DNA from: Hypsibius dujardini
Lineage: Eukaryota; Tardigrada; Eutardigrada; Parachela; Hypsibiidae
DNA: 35,360 nt
Reading direction: 5' to 3'
Assembly: GCA_001579985.1 (NCBI GenBank)
Contig: LRSR01010617.1
Coordinates: forward strand, 1 to 35,360
Numbering within the stretch: position 1 is the stretch's first letter; each line of letters opens with the position of its first letter. Positions 11,108 through 21,717 of this stretch are shown here, piece after piece. The position numbers and the translations under genes are program-made. The notes beneath the pieces are model-generated. The model did not search any database, had not been told where the DNA came from, and was given only the letters and a program-made list of their open reading frames with translations.

Positions 11108-14100
11108 GAAGCAGAGAGACAGACAGACAAACAGTCAGACAGACAGACAGACAGACAGACAGAGAGACAGACAGACAGACAGACAGACAAATAAATAGAT
11201 AGATACATAGTCAAACAGACAGACAGGCAGACACAAAAACTCGAGGGGGAGATTTGACTTGGTATTGGGATATTTTTCGAGTATGTACTGTACCCGTGGT
11301 GCCCGGCACTTGAGTGTGCTGCTTTTTAATTCGGTTATTGTACTCACCACACACCCTGTGTTTCCTCCACTCGTATTGAACCGCAAGTCCCATAAATGTC
11401 AACTTGGATGAAAAGGGTTGCCCTCTTTCAACATGACGACCTCAAGTCTTTCAGACATATACAAAAGTAGTAAAGCCTCAATGGCATGTAAGAAAGGGGT
11501 CAATGGCATACTAACTTTTGTCTAGGTCCAAATACTTCCGCGGTCGTCGAATCCAAAACGAATTTGACGTCCGAATTGAGCAGGTATTCTATTTCCTAAA
11601 AGATATCATCAGAAAAGAAATTCTAATAATGGGTTTATTTCGTCTGGATGTGACTCACAGGCGGAGTTCAATGAGATCAACATGGCAGCCTTCTCGGATC
11701 GCGGAACGATGGTCGACATGGAGGTCACACGAGGCGGCACAAAAGTTGTCAGGTAATTCGTACATCATATACTAACAATGTGGCATAGAAAAGCGACAAG
11801 TATTACAAAAAAAAATAATTAAACGCTATATTAAAAATTTTAAACATTGAAAATTATATTGATGTATATTTATTTTTTATTAATATATTTTCTATCGGTA
11901 TTATATTTATATCGGCCAGCAAATCAGTTTTATTGCAAACGATTCAACGAAACGAGGCATTTAAATCATTGCCAATTACACGTAAACCCTTCTCCATGAC
12001 TTAAAAGTTTTTTATCATACAATTTTAAACCTTAACGACCCATCAGCCCCTGCATTTTAAATGATTCTGAAATGGTTCAATTAGTAGTATGCATAAATGA
12101 TTCACCTCCCAACGGTTCAAACATACGCAAACAAGGTCGTCGTTGATAACCGGGGAAACTAAATTGTTATTCTAATGAAGAGTTACAATTCAGACTAAAT
12201 TGAACCCTTTGACAAAACCACCATTTTACTCATTGAAATTGCTTTTTCATTCTTGATCTATTAACCACTTAAATAGTTAAATGGTTTGAGACATTGATCA
12301 AATTACAAACGCAAGAGTTGTCTGGTTCGGTAAATTATTGCAGTACATGAGTAATATACATTTCCTGAAGCCAATTGTAAGACTGCGTAACGAATTGCCA
12401 TAAATTTATACAATTAACTTTATGGGCGTTGCAAATAAATAACGTGTCCAAAATAATAATAAAAAAACATGTGACATTGCATAGACTTTTCGTGGACTTG
12501 CAGGTCGTTCCGGCCGGATTTTGTGCTGATTCGCCAGCCGATCCGCGACGCGAACCGCGACTACCGGCACATCTTGCTGGCGCTGATGTACGGCAACGTG
12601 CCGTCCGTCAACAGCCTCGACAGTCTCTACACATTCCTCGACAAGCCCCTCGTCTTCTCCCAACTCATCCAGATCCAGCAGCGGTTGGGCCGCGACAAAT
12701 TCCCCCTCATTCAGCAGTCCTTCTACCCTAATCATCGGGAGATGCTGACGGCCCCGTCATTTCCGGTGGTTTGTAAGATCGGGCATGCGCACGCGGGCCT
12801 GGGGAAAGTCCGTGTGGACTCGCATTATGACTTCCAGGACGTGGCGTCATTGGTGGGAAGTTGCGGCGCCTACTGCAGTGTCGAGCCGTTCGTTGACTCC
12901 AAGCAAGATCTTCATCTACAGAAGATCGGCCCATCCTATAAAGCTTTTATCAGAAAGAGGTACGTCAAAATTTATGATTGCACTTAATTTAATTTAACTT
13001 ATTGGGCTATAGCTACCCTTCTCTCCGTCTTGATTAATTTCTTCTGGGTTGCCCTGGATTGGTTTAATGCTTAACACATTCCGCTCTGATCCGGGACGCA
13101 TCGATTTTTGTGATTCCTCTGTCCTTACGGCTGTCATCCTGTTTTTCTTGCTGTTCTTTCCTACTTCCGCCCCTCCGTCACACCTGTCCGTCCCTCCCTC
13201 TCTCCGTTCCTCCGTCACTCTGTCCTTCCGTCACTCCGTTCCTCTGTCAATCCGTTCGTCCGCCCGCCCATAAATCAGCCTGTCGGAGCGTCTCTCTCTA
13301 TGTCTTTAGATTAGTCTACAACGTGTCTGCCTGTCTCTTTGTCCCTCGGTCTCACCGTCGTGCCGTGCTGTCCTACCCGTTGTTCGATCATCCCCTTTTT
13401 CCCGTCTCTTTGACGCTCCGTCTCTCGGTCACTTTTCCTGCCCGTCCATCTGCCTGTCTGTTCATCCATCCGTCTATCAACCGGAACGACTCTGTCCGTC
13501 CAGTATATAGTGCAACAAATGAGTCGCTTTAACATTTCCGCCGTCTCTCTGTCCGTCCGTTTCATCGTCGTATCGTCTATGATCCGTTGTTTAATATTTC
13601 TATTTCTCTTTGTTTCTATCGTTTCGCATCTTCGTTTCCCGCCTGTCCGTCAATCAGGCTGTCCGTCCATCTATCCGTCTTTCAATATCTGATTCTGTGT
13701 ATCCGTTTCTCTGTCTGCATAATCGCCTATTTGTGGGTCTGCCTGTCGGTCTGTGCATTTTCCTCTGCATCCGTTGGGAGACCGTATTTTTACGTTTTAA
13801 GCCAGCCATATCTTAATCATATCGTATAGTATTTACAACAAAAGCCCATTTTTCAGCATTTCCGGGTCTTGGAAAGCCAACATCGGCTCCAGCATGCTGG
13901 AACAAATTCCCCTGCAAGAAAAGCACCGCTTCTGGTTGGATGAATGCTCGCGGCTTTTCGGCGGCCTCGATGTCTTCGCAATCGAAGCGGTGGTCGGCAA
14001 GGACGGGCAGGAGTTCATCATCGGTCTCAACGACTCCTCCTCCATGGGACTGCTCGGCGAGACGCAAGAAGAGGATCGCCAGTTGATCGGCGAGATCGTC

Positions 14101-14985
14101 TACCGTAAAATGGACTCGGACGCCAATCGGCGCCGCCTCAGCGCCGTTCAGTCTTCCGCCGGCAGTGCGGCCCCACCCAGCGGCGTCAATCAAAGCGGTC
14201 CGAGCGGCGGCCAGGTACCTAACGGGTACGCCAGCGGTGGGCAGCCCCGACGGAGCAGCCGAGACGCCACGACGGACGGTCCGTCTGGCGCAAGCACCCG
14301 CGAACGAGACCAAAGCGTGCCGAATTACGCGCAACGCAATAGCGGGATGACGACGGACCGACCGAGCGGGCCCCCGACAATGGGTCCACCCTCCGGCGGG
14401 CCGTACGGTCGCCCGGACGTCACCGGTCGGGATCCGCCCACCCGGGACCCTCGTGACTCGAATATCCGGGATGTGAGCGGGATGCGTGACAGCAGTCGGA
14501 ACACGTCGATGGACCGTGAAGCGGGACCGCCGCCGCCGCCGCCTCTAGCGCCGGGTTCGCGAGACCTTCAGAACAACCGTGAAGTTCCCACTCGCGAGGG
14601 TTCCAACTCTCGCTTCCGAGACGGTCCGATGGATCCCCGGACGGCCGGAAGTTTCGGTGGGGCCGGCGGAGTACCGGCTTCGGGTTCCAGCGGATCGGGC
14701 GTCGGTTCGCAGCAACCGCAACCGCATTCGTACGCCGGGGCGGGGCTTCCGCCGCGACAGATGTCGCGGGGTAATATGGGAGGAACGGTGGGGTCTTCGG
14801 GCGGGGACCCGACCTCCGGCGGGTCGGGATCGAACCGTGGGTCCTTGTCGCAGCAGGGTCAAGGGTTAGCGGGAGGACCTCAGCAGCAGCAGCAGGGAAG
14901 GATGCCCGGGCAGGTAGGCGGCGACACGGAGGACACCATGTCGAACCTGAAGAAAACGTTTGCGGGTATTTTTGGGGACATGTGA
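8119..14985 (+). CDS. Syn: Synapsin, 7 exons
   Basis: Exons: 8119-8211, 9330-9828, 10713-10848, 11526-11583, 11661-11752, 12504-12959, 13857-14985 (820 aa). Synapsins are peripheral synaptic-vesicle phosphoproteins that cluster the reserve pool. Seen: an A-domain start whose RRLS (residues 23-26, target Ser26) matches the conserved PKA/CaMK site; a Ser/Asn/Gln linker with a CAG-encoded Q run (nt 9710-9766); the ATP-grasp-like central C domain (about 225-530), with KAKILLVIDD, SFRPDFVLIRQP, KIGHAHAGLGKV and IVYRKM; a Pro/Gly/Arg-rich disordered region; and a C-terminal E-domain ending EDTMSNLKKTFAGIFGDM. The chosen ATG has the context CAACCATGT and gives the A domain directly. Introns 3 and 6 carry simple repeats, and intron 1 holds an inverted-repeat element. 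No nested gene is visible in any intron. The assignment is essentially certain. Confidence 0.97.
8641..8763. mobile_element. 123-bp MITE-like element with 37-bp terminal inverted repeats
   Basis: The 37-bp arms are 8641-8677 (starting CACACGTGGTAAAAACC) and 8727-8763 (ending TTTTTGCCGCGTGTG). They match at 33 of 37 positions by eye. The unit is flanked on both sides by TA (8639-8640 and 8764-8765), as expected for a Tc1/mariner-type target duplication. There is no coding capacity. It lies in synapsin intron 1. Three of the four arm differences would be G-U pairs in RNA, so a transcript would fold into an almost unbroken hairpin. Superfamily assignment is inferred from the TA alone. Confidence 0.82.
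10861..11235. repeat. (ACAG)n tetranucleotide satellite in synapsin intron 3
   Basis: A long imperfect ACAG/AGAC array with ACAA, ATAC and AGAG variants fills much of intron 3 (10849-11525). The sense strand of synapsin carries the purine-rich AGAC word. Long Cys/Leu/Ser/Val open frames on the minus strand here are artefacts. Confidence 0.93.
13130..13790. repeat. Degenerate TCCGTC/TCTGTC pyrimidine-rich repeat in synapsin intron 6
   Basis: Intron 6 (12960-13856) holds a strongly pyrimidine-biased, decayed array of TCCGTCC, TCTGTCC and CCGTCTCT words. On the sense strand it is the rough complement of the AGAC-rich tract in intron 3. Open frames across it are not supported as coding. Confidence 0.8.
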
Positions 14986-16221
14986 GGCTTTGGAGCAGTT
15001 TATTTGTAGTGCAGTTTTGTCTCGTTGTTTTCTCCCGCGGTGATGTCGTTTCCGGTGCGCGTCAAAGGGATCTCTGGCAGAGCAATAAGTGTCGTATATC
15101 ATTGGTACTGTAAATGTGTTGTTTGTTTTGTTTGTTTGTTTTGTCTATTGTAGTCGAATTGCGTACAATGTCAAACTTGTGATTGTTAAATTTTATAGCG
15201 TAATTTAATAACATGCTAACCTTATATACTGCTATCGCCGTCGTAAAGATATTTGGGATGGTGTTTTTATAAACCAGTTGCTAGGGATTTTTTTCGACAA
15301 AACGGTGCAATCACTAATCTCCATCATTTTACATTACCGGTCAGTGAACAGTACGATTTTTTGTTTGCAAAAGATGCAAAAAGATTTTAACGAAGGATTG
15401 AAATACGAAAAGTCTATTAAATGGCTGGAGCGGCGAAGAGACCTGAATTCAGCCGCTCAGGACCCTAGCCCGAAACTTTTTACCTGCCTCCGCATATTCA
15501 GTGAATTTCATTTCAATGGAAGCACTGGTGAAGAGACTTTTCAAAGACATAAGTCCTGTTTGTTCGGCCATCTGATTTGGGAGTCTGCAGCGGGGCGAAG
15601 TTTGCCACGATGCCTGCTCGCGTGATTAATCGTAGGTGTCATCGCCAAACAGTTTGAATTTGCGGCTTTGAATGGCTTCGCCATTGGCGATAAAAGCCCA
15701 GTGAATTCGCTCCGGCTTTGTTGCATTTTTTGGGAAATGCAGCTTTACAATAATCAGAAATGAGAAGATGAATTTGAGGTTTTGCCCTTAAATTTGAACA
15801 GCTGTTTCTCGGGCAGGGGATTCAAATTTGACCAGTGCTGCGACTGTTCTCTCCAAAATTTGCTTTTTTAATTTTTTAAAAGGTATGATAGTTCAAGGTA
15901 ATTTGGGCTGTTTCAGATTTCATGTCAGTTCGAAATCAAAGAAATTGCGAGGACAATAAGATTGCGGACAGAATGTTGACAGGGCATTTGCTTTGCTTGC
16001 ATTTTAAATGATGAGCTTTTTTGCGATTTCTAACTCCAACTAGACTCGGAGATGTTTGGAAAACGCTTCATGAATAGGCGCTTCGTGAAAAGGAATGCAA
16101 GAGCCGCTAAAGGAATTAACCGACACCGCCAAAAGTAAAGAAAGTAGAAAGGAAAGGATCCCATGTAATTGCAAATGATGCGAAGTGTGAGGCAGATACC
16201 TTAGTCCAATTAAAGAGCGAA
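14986..16221. other. Synapsin 3' UTR and intergenic DNA
   Basis: No supported gene lies here. The proximal part is T/G-rich (GTTTGTTTGTTTTG, 15118-15143) and suits a 3' UTR, although no canonical AATAAA is obvious near it. A hairpin occurs at 15664-15698: AATGGC-TTC-GCCATT (15671-15685) nested inside GGCTTT/AAAGCC. Open frames around 15278-15625 and 16040-16225 show no recognisable protein and no splice structure. Confidence 0.5.
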
Positions 16222-16848
16222 TCACAGTAGGCAGCAGATAGTGGTGTTGGGGATGCGACGACCCTTCACAGAGGCCCTTTCTCCAGCAGCGGAGCTGATT
16301 TGCTGTGCAACCACGCCCTGGTTCTTCATCTCCACCAGTTGCGAGGGAGAAATGTAATCCTTCGGAGGGGAATCGAATAGAGGAAGGTCGGTGTAGAGAC
16401 GCGAGTTTGCATAGTTCTCAACGTCATTGGATCTGTAAGGAAGACCAGTAACCCCGTGAGATAGATCAGACAAAATGATCCGATTGAAGTGACTTACCGG
16501 CTGCACTCGACGTTGTACCACGAGTCACAAACCAAAGTGATTTGGTTGAAAATAGTCTGGTTTACGTAGGTAGGACGTCTGGTTCCCCGCCTGGTCGCAA
16601 CAATGGAACACCTGGCATTGTGTCTTCATGTCAGCGTAGTACTCCGATTGGGCCTTGGATTCACACGAGAACTTGGTGAACGGAATGATATGGAACATGG
16701 AATAACCGGCGTCACGGGATCCAACGATGGTCTGGATTTCCGACGCGCTCAAAGCGGGTTTGAGGAGGTCCCACACGAATTAGCCGCCAAATTTGTTGGT
16801 ATCAGCCGCAGCTGCTCCCATCAGGATGAGTACGACCAGAAACTGCAT
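16222..16848 (-). pseudogene. Decayed chitin-binding (CBM14/peritrophin-A) secreted protein gene
   Basis: Reads leftward from ATG at 16848. Seen: a signal peptide (MQFLVVLILMGAAAA), then in-frame TAA at 16782-16780 directly after KFGG, then continued coding sense in the same frame. A chitin-binding type-2 domain follows (FSCESK, YYADMKTQCQVFHCC, IFNQITLVCDSWYNVEC). Inside it the fourth of the six conserved cysteines reads Arg (YLR instead of the usual (F/Y)LCP), and about two bases are missing just after it (around 16566), so the rest is in a shifted frame. A normal GTAAGT...TTACAG intron (about 16436-16497, phase 2) is kept, and the tail runs to TGA at 16224-16222. Intact relatives are secreted cuticle or peritrophic-matrix proteins. 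The kept intron argues against a retrocopy. Sequencing error would have to explain three separate lesions. Confidence 0.82.
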
Positions 16849-17862
16849 TGTCGGATTGAGAAAGGCTGGAAATGTAGCTAAGAGTGATTGCAAATAATTT
16901 GATGTGGAAATTGAGCGTTTCGTCGTCTTTTATATCCTACATGAGACCGAAGACATCAGATGACTAGACACTATGCAGAACCTTTTTAGCAGGAAAATTT
17001 CATTGTCAAATGAACTTGCCCTCAATAAGGAAATTGTTTATGCGGATTACACTGCTCAATTTTTAATCCGAGAAAATGTTACGTATTCGAGGGTACCTTC
17101 GTTACTGCGGTTTATCATAATGGTCTACCTCTGACCAGCCTGACGTGTTGTCTAGCACGTCTGTGTACAACGGTTCAAGAACTTCTTCGCGTAACATGTC
17201 AAGAACGGAAACGAACTGCAACCCTTTTTGCCGTCAATGAGACACATGCGTACCAAGATGCATGACGAAGCTTGCACACCGTGCGCTCGGGGCTGTAGAC
17301 ATCTATATTGGCAGTGCACTGTCGTAAGGTACTGCGCGGCCGCAAGCTTATTATTCCGGTTAAGTAAAAATTTTATTAGCAAATTAGCTCCGCTGCTGGA
17401 GCGAGTGCCTCCATCAAGGGTCGCCGCACCAACACAACTGGCCGACCCTTGTGAACCTTGCCTACAAGCAAATCTTCCCACATAACATTTTGGCGGTTCA
17501 GGGATGAGTTTTTTGCATCGATGCGTCAGCATTATTCACCAGCTCCATCATTCTTGTGAACGAAATCATAAGTTTTGTTCTGGAGGAAAATAAAATAATC
17601 TCAATGCTAAGGCGAATAGTCACAGCTAAGTTCAAAGACAAAGTAAAAAATGGAAAGTTCCAGTGTTGGAAACATCGCACAAAAATCTCTCTTAAACTAG
17701 GAATCAAACTAGAAAGCACAGGAATTTGAGACAGCAACTCGCCGAGAATAAGCCAAGCCAAACGAAAACTGGCTTCGTAGTTATCTACCCGCGCTTGAGC
17801 ATGCTAGTGATGAGGTGAGGACAAAACTGAGATTCGTTATAAATACAACGCTTCCGGTGGCC
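16849..17862. other. Intergenic DNA between the chitin-binding pseudogene and TDRD9
   Basis: Apart from the short gene fragment at 17380-17454 I see no supported coding sequence. The segment near 16849-17000 would be the old promoter of the leftward chitin-binding gene. TDRD9 must terminate here, but no clear AATAAA is visible on the minus strand just past its stop codon. Confidence 0.45.
17380..17454 (+). pseudogene. Inverted partial copy of the chitin-binding gene tail
   Basis: On the plus strand, codons from 17380 to the TGA at 17454 read QISSAAGASASIKGRR and onward, resembling the C-terminal QISSAAGERASVKGRR of the minus-strand pseudogene at 16222-16848. By eye about five of six bases agree over roughly 60 nt. 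The similarity stops abruptly upstream of 17379, with no signal peptide, no chitin-binding domain and no obvious acceptor. It looks like the remnant of a second family copy in opposite orientation. Confidence 0.62.
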
Positions 17863-18419
17863 TCAAAAGCATCCCAGCTCCGCGTGCCTCTCTCGGAGCC
17901 TTTGCTTATGCTCGGGCGAGTGAATATGCACGGCAATGTCCTGTCGGCGCTTGAAGTGGTACCGGCAAATCTCGCAGTCCATGCTGATTCTATCCCCCAA
18001 ACTGGCAGCCGCGGGATCTGAGAAAGACCTGCAAAACAGAATTATCCGTAAAGATATTCTTATGGACTGCTTTCATTCGCGACAGATCTTTTCTCTTCTC
18101 ACCTGATGGCCTCCTGGTGCAGTCGCAGCATGGCGTCGTGGAGTTCATCTCGTTCTAATAGGCGCTTCTGGTTCGGCAGATCGGTCAAATAGAGCGGTTG
18201 CAGCATCACATCAGTGATGCCGGTGTTCTGCAATGGCCTGTCCTTCATGCTCCACGTGAAATTGGCGGCGAACTCACGCTTGCTGAAGTCGGGGCATTGC
18301 TTCCGCGGCCGCAACAGAATCCTAAAGATCAAAATCAACAAAATATATATAAGGAGGTCTTCCACTTCGTCTGAATCATAGATTACGTATTTGTTTGTCC
18401 ACCTTCATGCCTGCCTGCC

Positions 18420-18486
<67 letters not shown>

Positions 18487-20776
18487 GTGTGTGTCTGTGT
18501 GTGTGTCTGTGTGTCTGTGTGTCTGTCTGTGTGTCTGTGTGTCTGTCTGTCTGCCTGTCTGCCTGTCTGCCTGTCTGGCTGCCTGTCTGCCTGTCTGCCT
18601 GCCTGCCTCTCTGCCAGTTAATCTGTTTACCGGTCCAACTCGCAACAACAATCGATACCAGGACGTCACATTCCACACAAAGTAGTTTGCTTACTTACTC
18701 GAACAGCAAATCGTGACAATTTTTTTGCATGATAACAAGATTGCCAAACTGCGCGGTAGGAATATTACGCACACCAGGCCTCGGCTTGAAGTCGGCAATG
18801 CCTTTGATGAGCGTGTTAATCATTAAACGAAGTCCATCAATCTGCAGTAAACAGGATGGATACGATTTTTCGTGTCAGGGGCAACAAACCTAAGACAAAA
18901 CACGTACCGCATCGACATCGGACGGAGTTAGGACCACATCGAAAGATGCCCGCAGGTCATGCTCCGGATACAGCGAAAGAGCCTTCTTGCCATCTTTAGA
19001 GGCTGCGAAACCAACTCCGGCCATCGCACCGACATAACCGTCGGTGGAAACGCCTGGTAAAGCCCTGCACGAAGAAAAACAACTCCGTGGAATATAAGAA
19101 CTGTAGCACTTTTGACAGAAAACTGTACATCGTGCAATAACATTCCATATGACTGACCAGACAATAGAAAAATTAATAAGGAAACACAAAGATGTCGAGA
19201 TACACATAGAGATGCAAGAAATGGCGGACCAATAGACAAACTGACAGATAGGCAGGCAGACAGATAGGCAGGCAAGCAGACACATAGACAGAGAGACGAA
19301 GTGGACTTACTTGAGCTGGACGCAGGGTGCAAACAAGGTGATCAAAACGGCCAGCATGCCCGGCTGCCGCGGAAGAACGGTGGAATGTCTTAGCACCAGC
19401 TTGTCAGAGCTTTTCTCCGACCGCTCCACCACCGACGCAACCAAGATACGCTGAGTTATCTCGCCCATTTCCGGGCGGCCATCCAAAATCCGATGGTTCA
19501 CGCTGTCCACCGAGCAGCGCACATGGCTATAACAACAACCGCATTGCCACTCAAAACGCTTTGCCTTCAACTTGACGATATAAAACAAAACCAAGTGCTG
19601 AACTGGGAAAGAAAATTGACAGCGGGACCCTCAGACGGTCATCCTTACCAAGATTGCCACTGTTGAATAAACGAACGAAACTGGCAGACCAGCGGTGTAT
19701 ACGGACCATGAAGCTCCTGCCTCTGTAACTCAAAGGGATAATTTTTCTTTGGAAAGAAGTTCACCTGTCTGTCCACTTTTCTACTAGCATCTGTCTGTCT
19801 GTCTGTCGGTCGGTCTGTCTGTCTGTCTGTCTGTCTTTCTGTTTGTCTGTCTGTCTGTCTGTCTGTCGGTCGGTCGGTCGGTCGGTCTGTCGGTCTCTCT
19901 GTCTGTCGGTCTCTCTGTCGGTCTCTCTGTCTCTCTGTTATCTGTTTGTGTGTATGTGTGTATGTGTGTATGTCTGCATGTCTGCATGTCTGCATGTTTA
20001 TAACTGAACAAGTCCCACCTGAGCATTGCCGTTGAAAAGCGGGAAACCAGGTGGAAGGTCCACAATGCGAATGGTGGGACCGCACTGCCAGTGACCAATT
20101 GGATTGTCGTGGCTGGTCTGTGAGAGGTAGGACTCCGTTGCCCGGCAGGCGAAACCCAACGTAACCAGTTCGTCGTTCAAGTTGACATCTCGGTAGCCGG
20201 TCACCTTGTTGTTCACCAGCAGGATCCCGTGGATTACTGAACCCAGTACTGAGTACACCTGTCGATTACAAAGTCAATATAAATGTATTTCGGAGGGACA
20301 TTGAAAAAGTTTGCCTAGCCCAGGAACGTCATTGGCATACTTCAAGCTGAATAAAGCCCATTCCGGGCGCCTCCAGAACGCCGCCACTGAGAAACTCCCA
20401 CGTTTCTTTCAATCGAATTTCACTGAAGAACACATATCAAAAGGTGATGGAAGGCACTTGCTTGAGCTGCCAGATTGCTCTGATTTATTTGGTGCAACAA
20501 CAAACTCACCGAATGTGGATGTTCGCAAAGCGAAATTCGAAGGCAAACGCAGGCGTCTGGGCGGCATAGGATGGAATTTGACGGATTTCCTGCTCTTGGA
20601 CAGTAACGTATTCGCCAAAATCAACTAGAAATGCCTGTGGGGAAACAACATAAAATTGTGAGAGGGAATAAATCTGGCTGAACAACATATACATGTCTGC
20701 ACTGTAGCGGTCGGTAAAAAAATTTCAAGTACTTTGTCCATGCCTGCTCGTCTGCCTGTCTGCCTACCGCCCTTCC

Positions 20777-20814
<38 letters not shown>

Positions 20815-21654
20815 TTGTTTGACTGTTTGCCTGTTTGCCTGTCTGTCTGTCTGTCTATCTGTCTGTGCATCTAAGCGTCAGTCTCCTTGCCTCTCTGCAG
20901 TTCCCTGTACATACCCGATACGTCGTTCCGGAAAGTTGAGAGATGATCTGCACTCGCTTCACGACAAATTCCGGGTTCTGGCAGACGACGGCAAAATCCC
21001 CCGCGCGAATCTGCGCGAGTGCGGGTAGCTACAACGATTGGAAAGAGATTGATCACTCACAATACAGAATTCATAATATAATTCTGTATACGGAAATCTC
21101 AAAGTGATGCTATATATTCCGTAGCAATACGAATATGCATCGGTGTGTCTCATAAAACGAGTTACTGACTTACCCCTTGTTGTTTCAAAGTCTGCAGTCG
21201 CTGATGCAAGAGCTGCAGCTCCGGTTGCTGCCGAACAGTGTGGACGAAAATACGGTCACCCGATTCAATCTGAAAAATACAACACCCAGCTAAAACAAAA
21301 GTAAAAGTAACATTGCATACTCACTGCCTTACATTCGCAATGGTGACGCCAGGCATCCGCCAAGCATCCAGGGCAGAGTCCTGAGCCGGTGGGATTACGG
21401 GAGTCTTCCGAGGATCTCTCCGCCGGCCCAAGCTACATTAATAAAAACCGCACTGAAGCATGTTGTGAAACATTCTGGCAACCCGTTTGCAATTCATGTC
21501 TAGCAGGCTGCTTGTTAGGCTGTCTCTTCGTCTATATGCCTGTCCGTCGACTGTTTATCTCTCCCACTCTGCCGATTCGTACGGCCACCTACCTGTCTCT
21601 GCGGTTGTTTATCTGTTTATCCGTCTGCCATTCTGCCTTCCAGCCTGCCTGCGC

Positions 21655-21717
<63 letters not shown>

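Noticed and set aside
10702-11214. 170-codon Cys/Leu/Ser/Val-rich minus-strand open frame
   Set aside because: It is a translation of the GTCT satellite in synapsin intron 3 plus the antisense of synapsin exon 3.
13110-13532. 140-codon Ser/Pro-rich open frame in synapsin intron 6
   Set aside because: Pyrimidine-rich decayed repeat. It lies between two exons whose splice sites and phases close perfectly without it.
13813-14334. 173-codon minus-strand open frame
   Set aside because: Antisense of the GC-rich last synapsin exon, whose plus-strand translation is clearly synapsin C domain.
18410-18612. CRISPR-like or tandem gene array
   Set aside because: The period is four bases with no spacers. 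This is a microsatellite in an animal intron.
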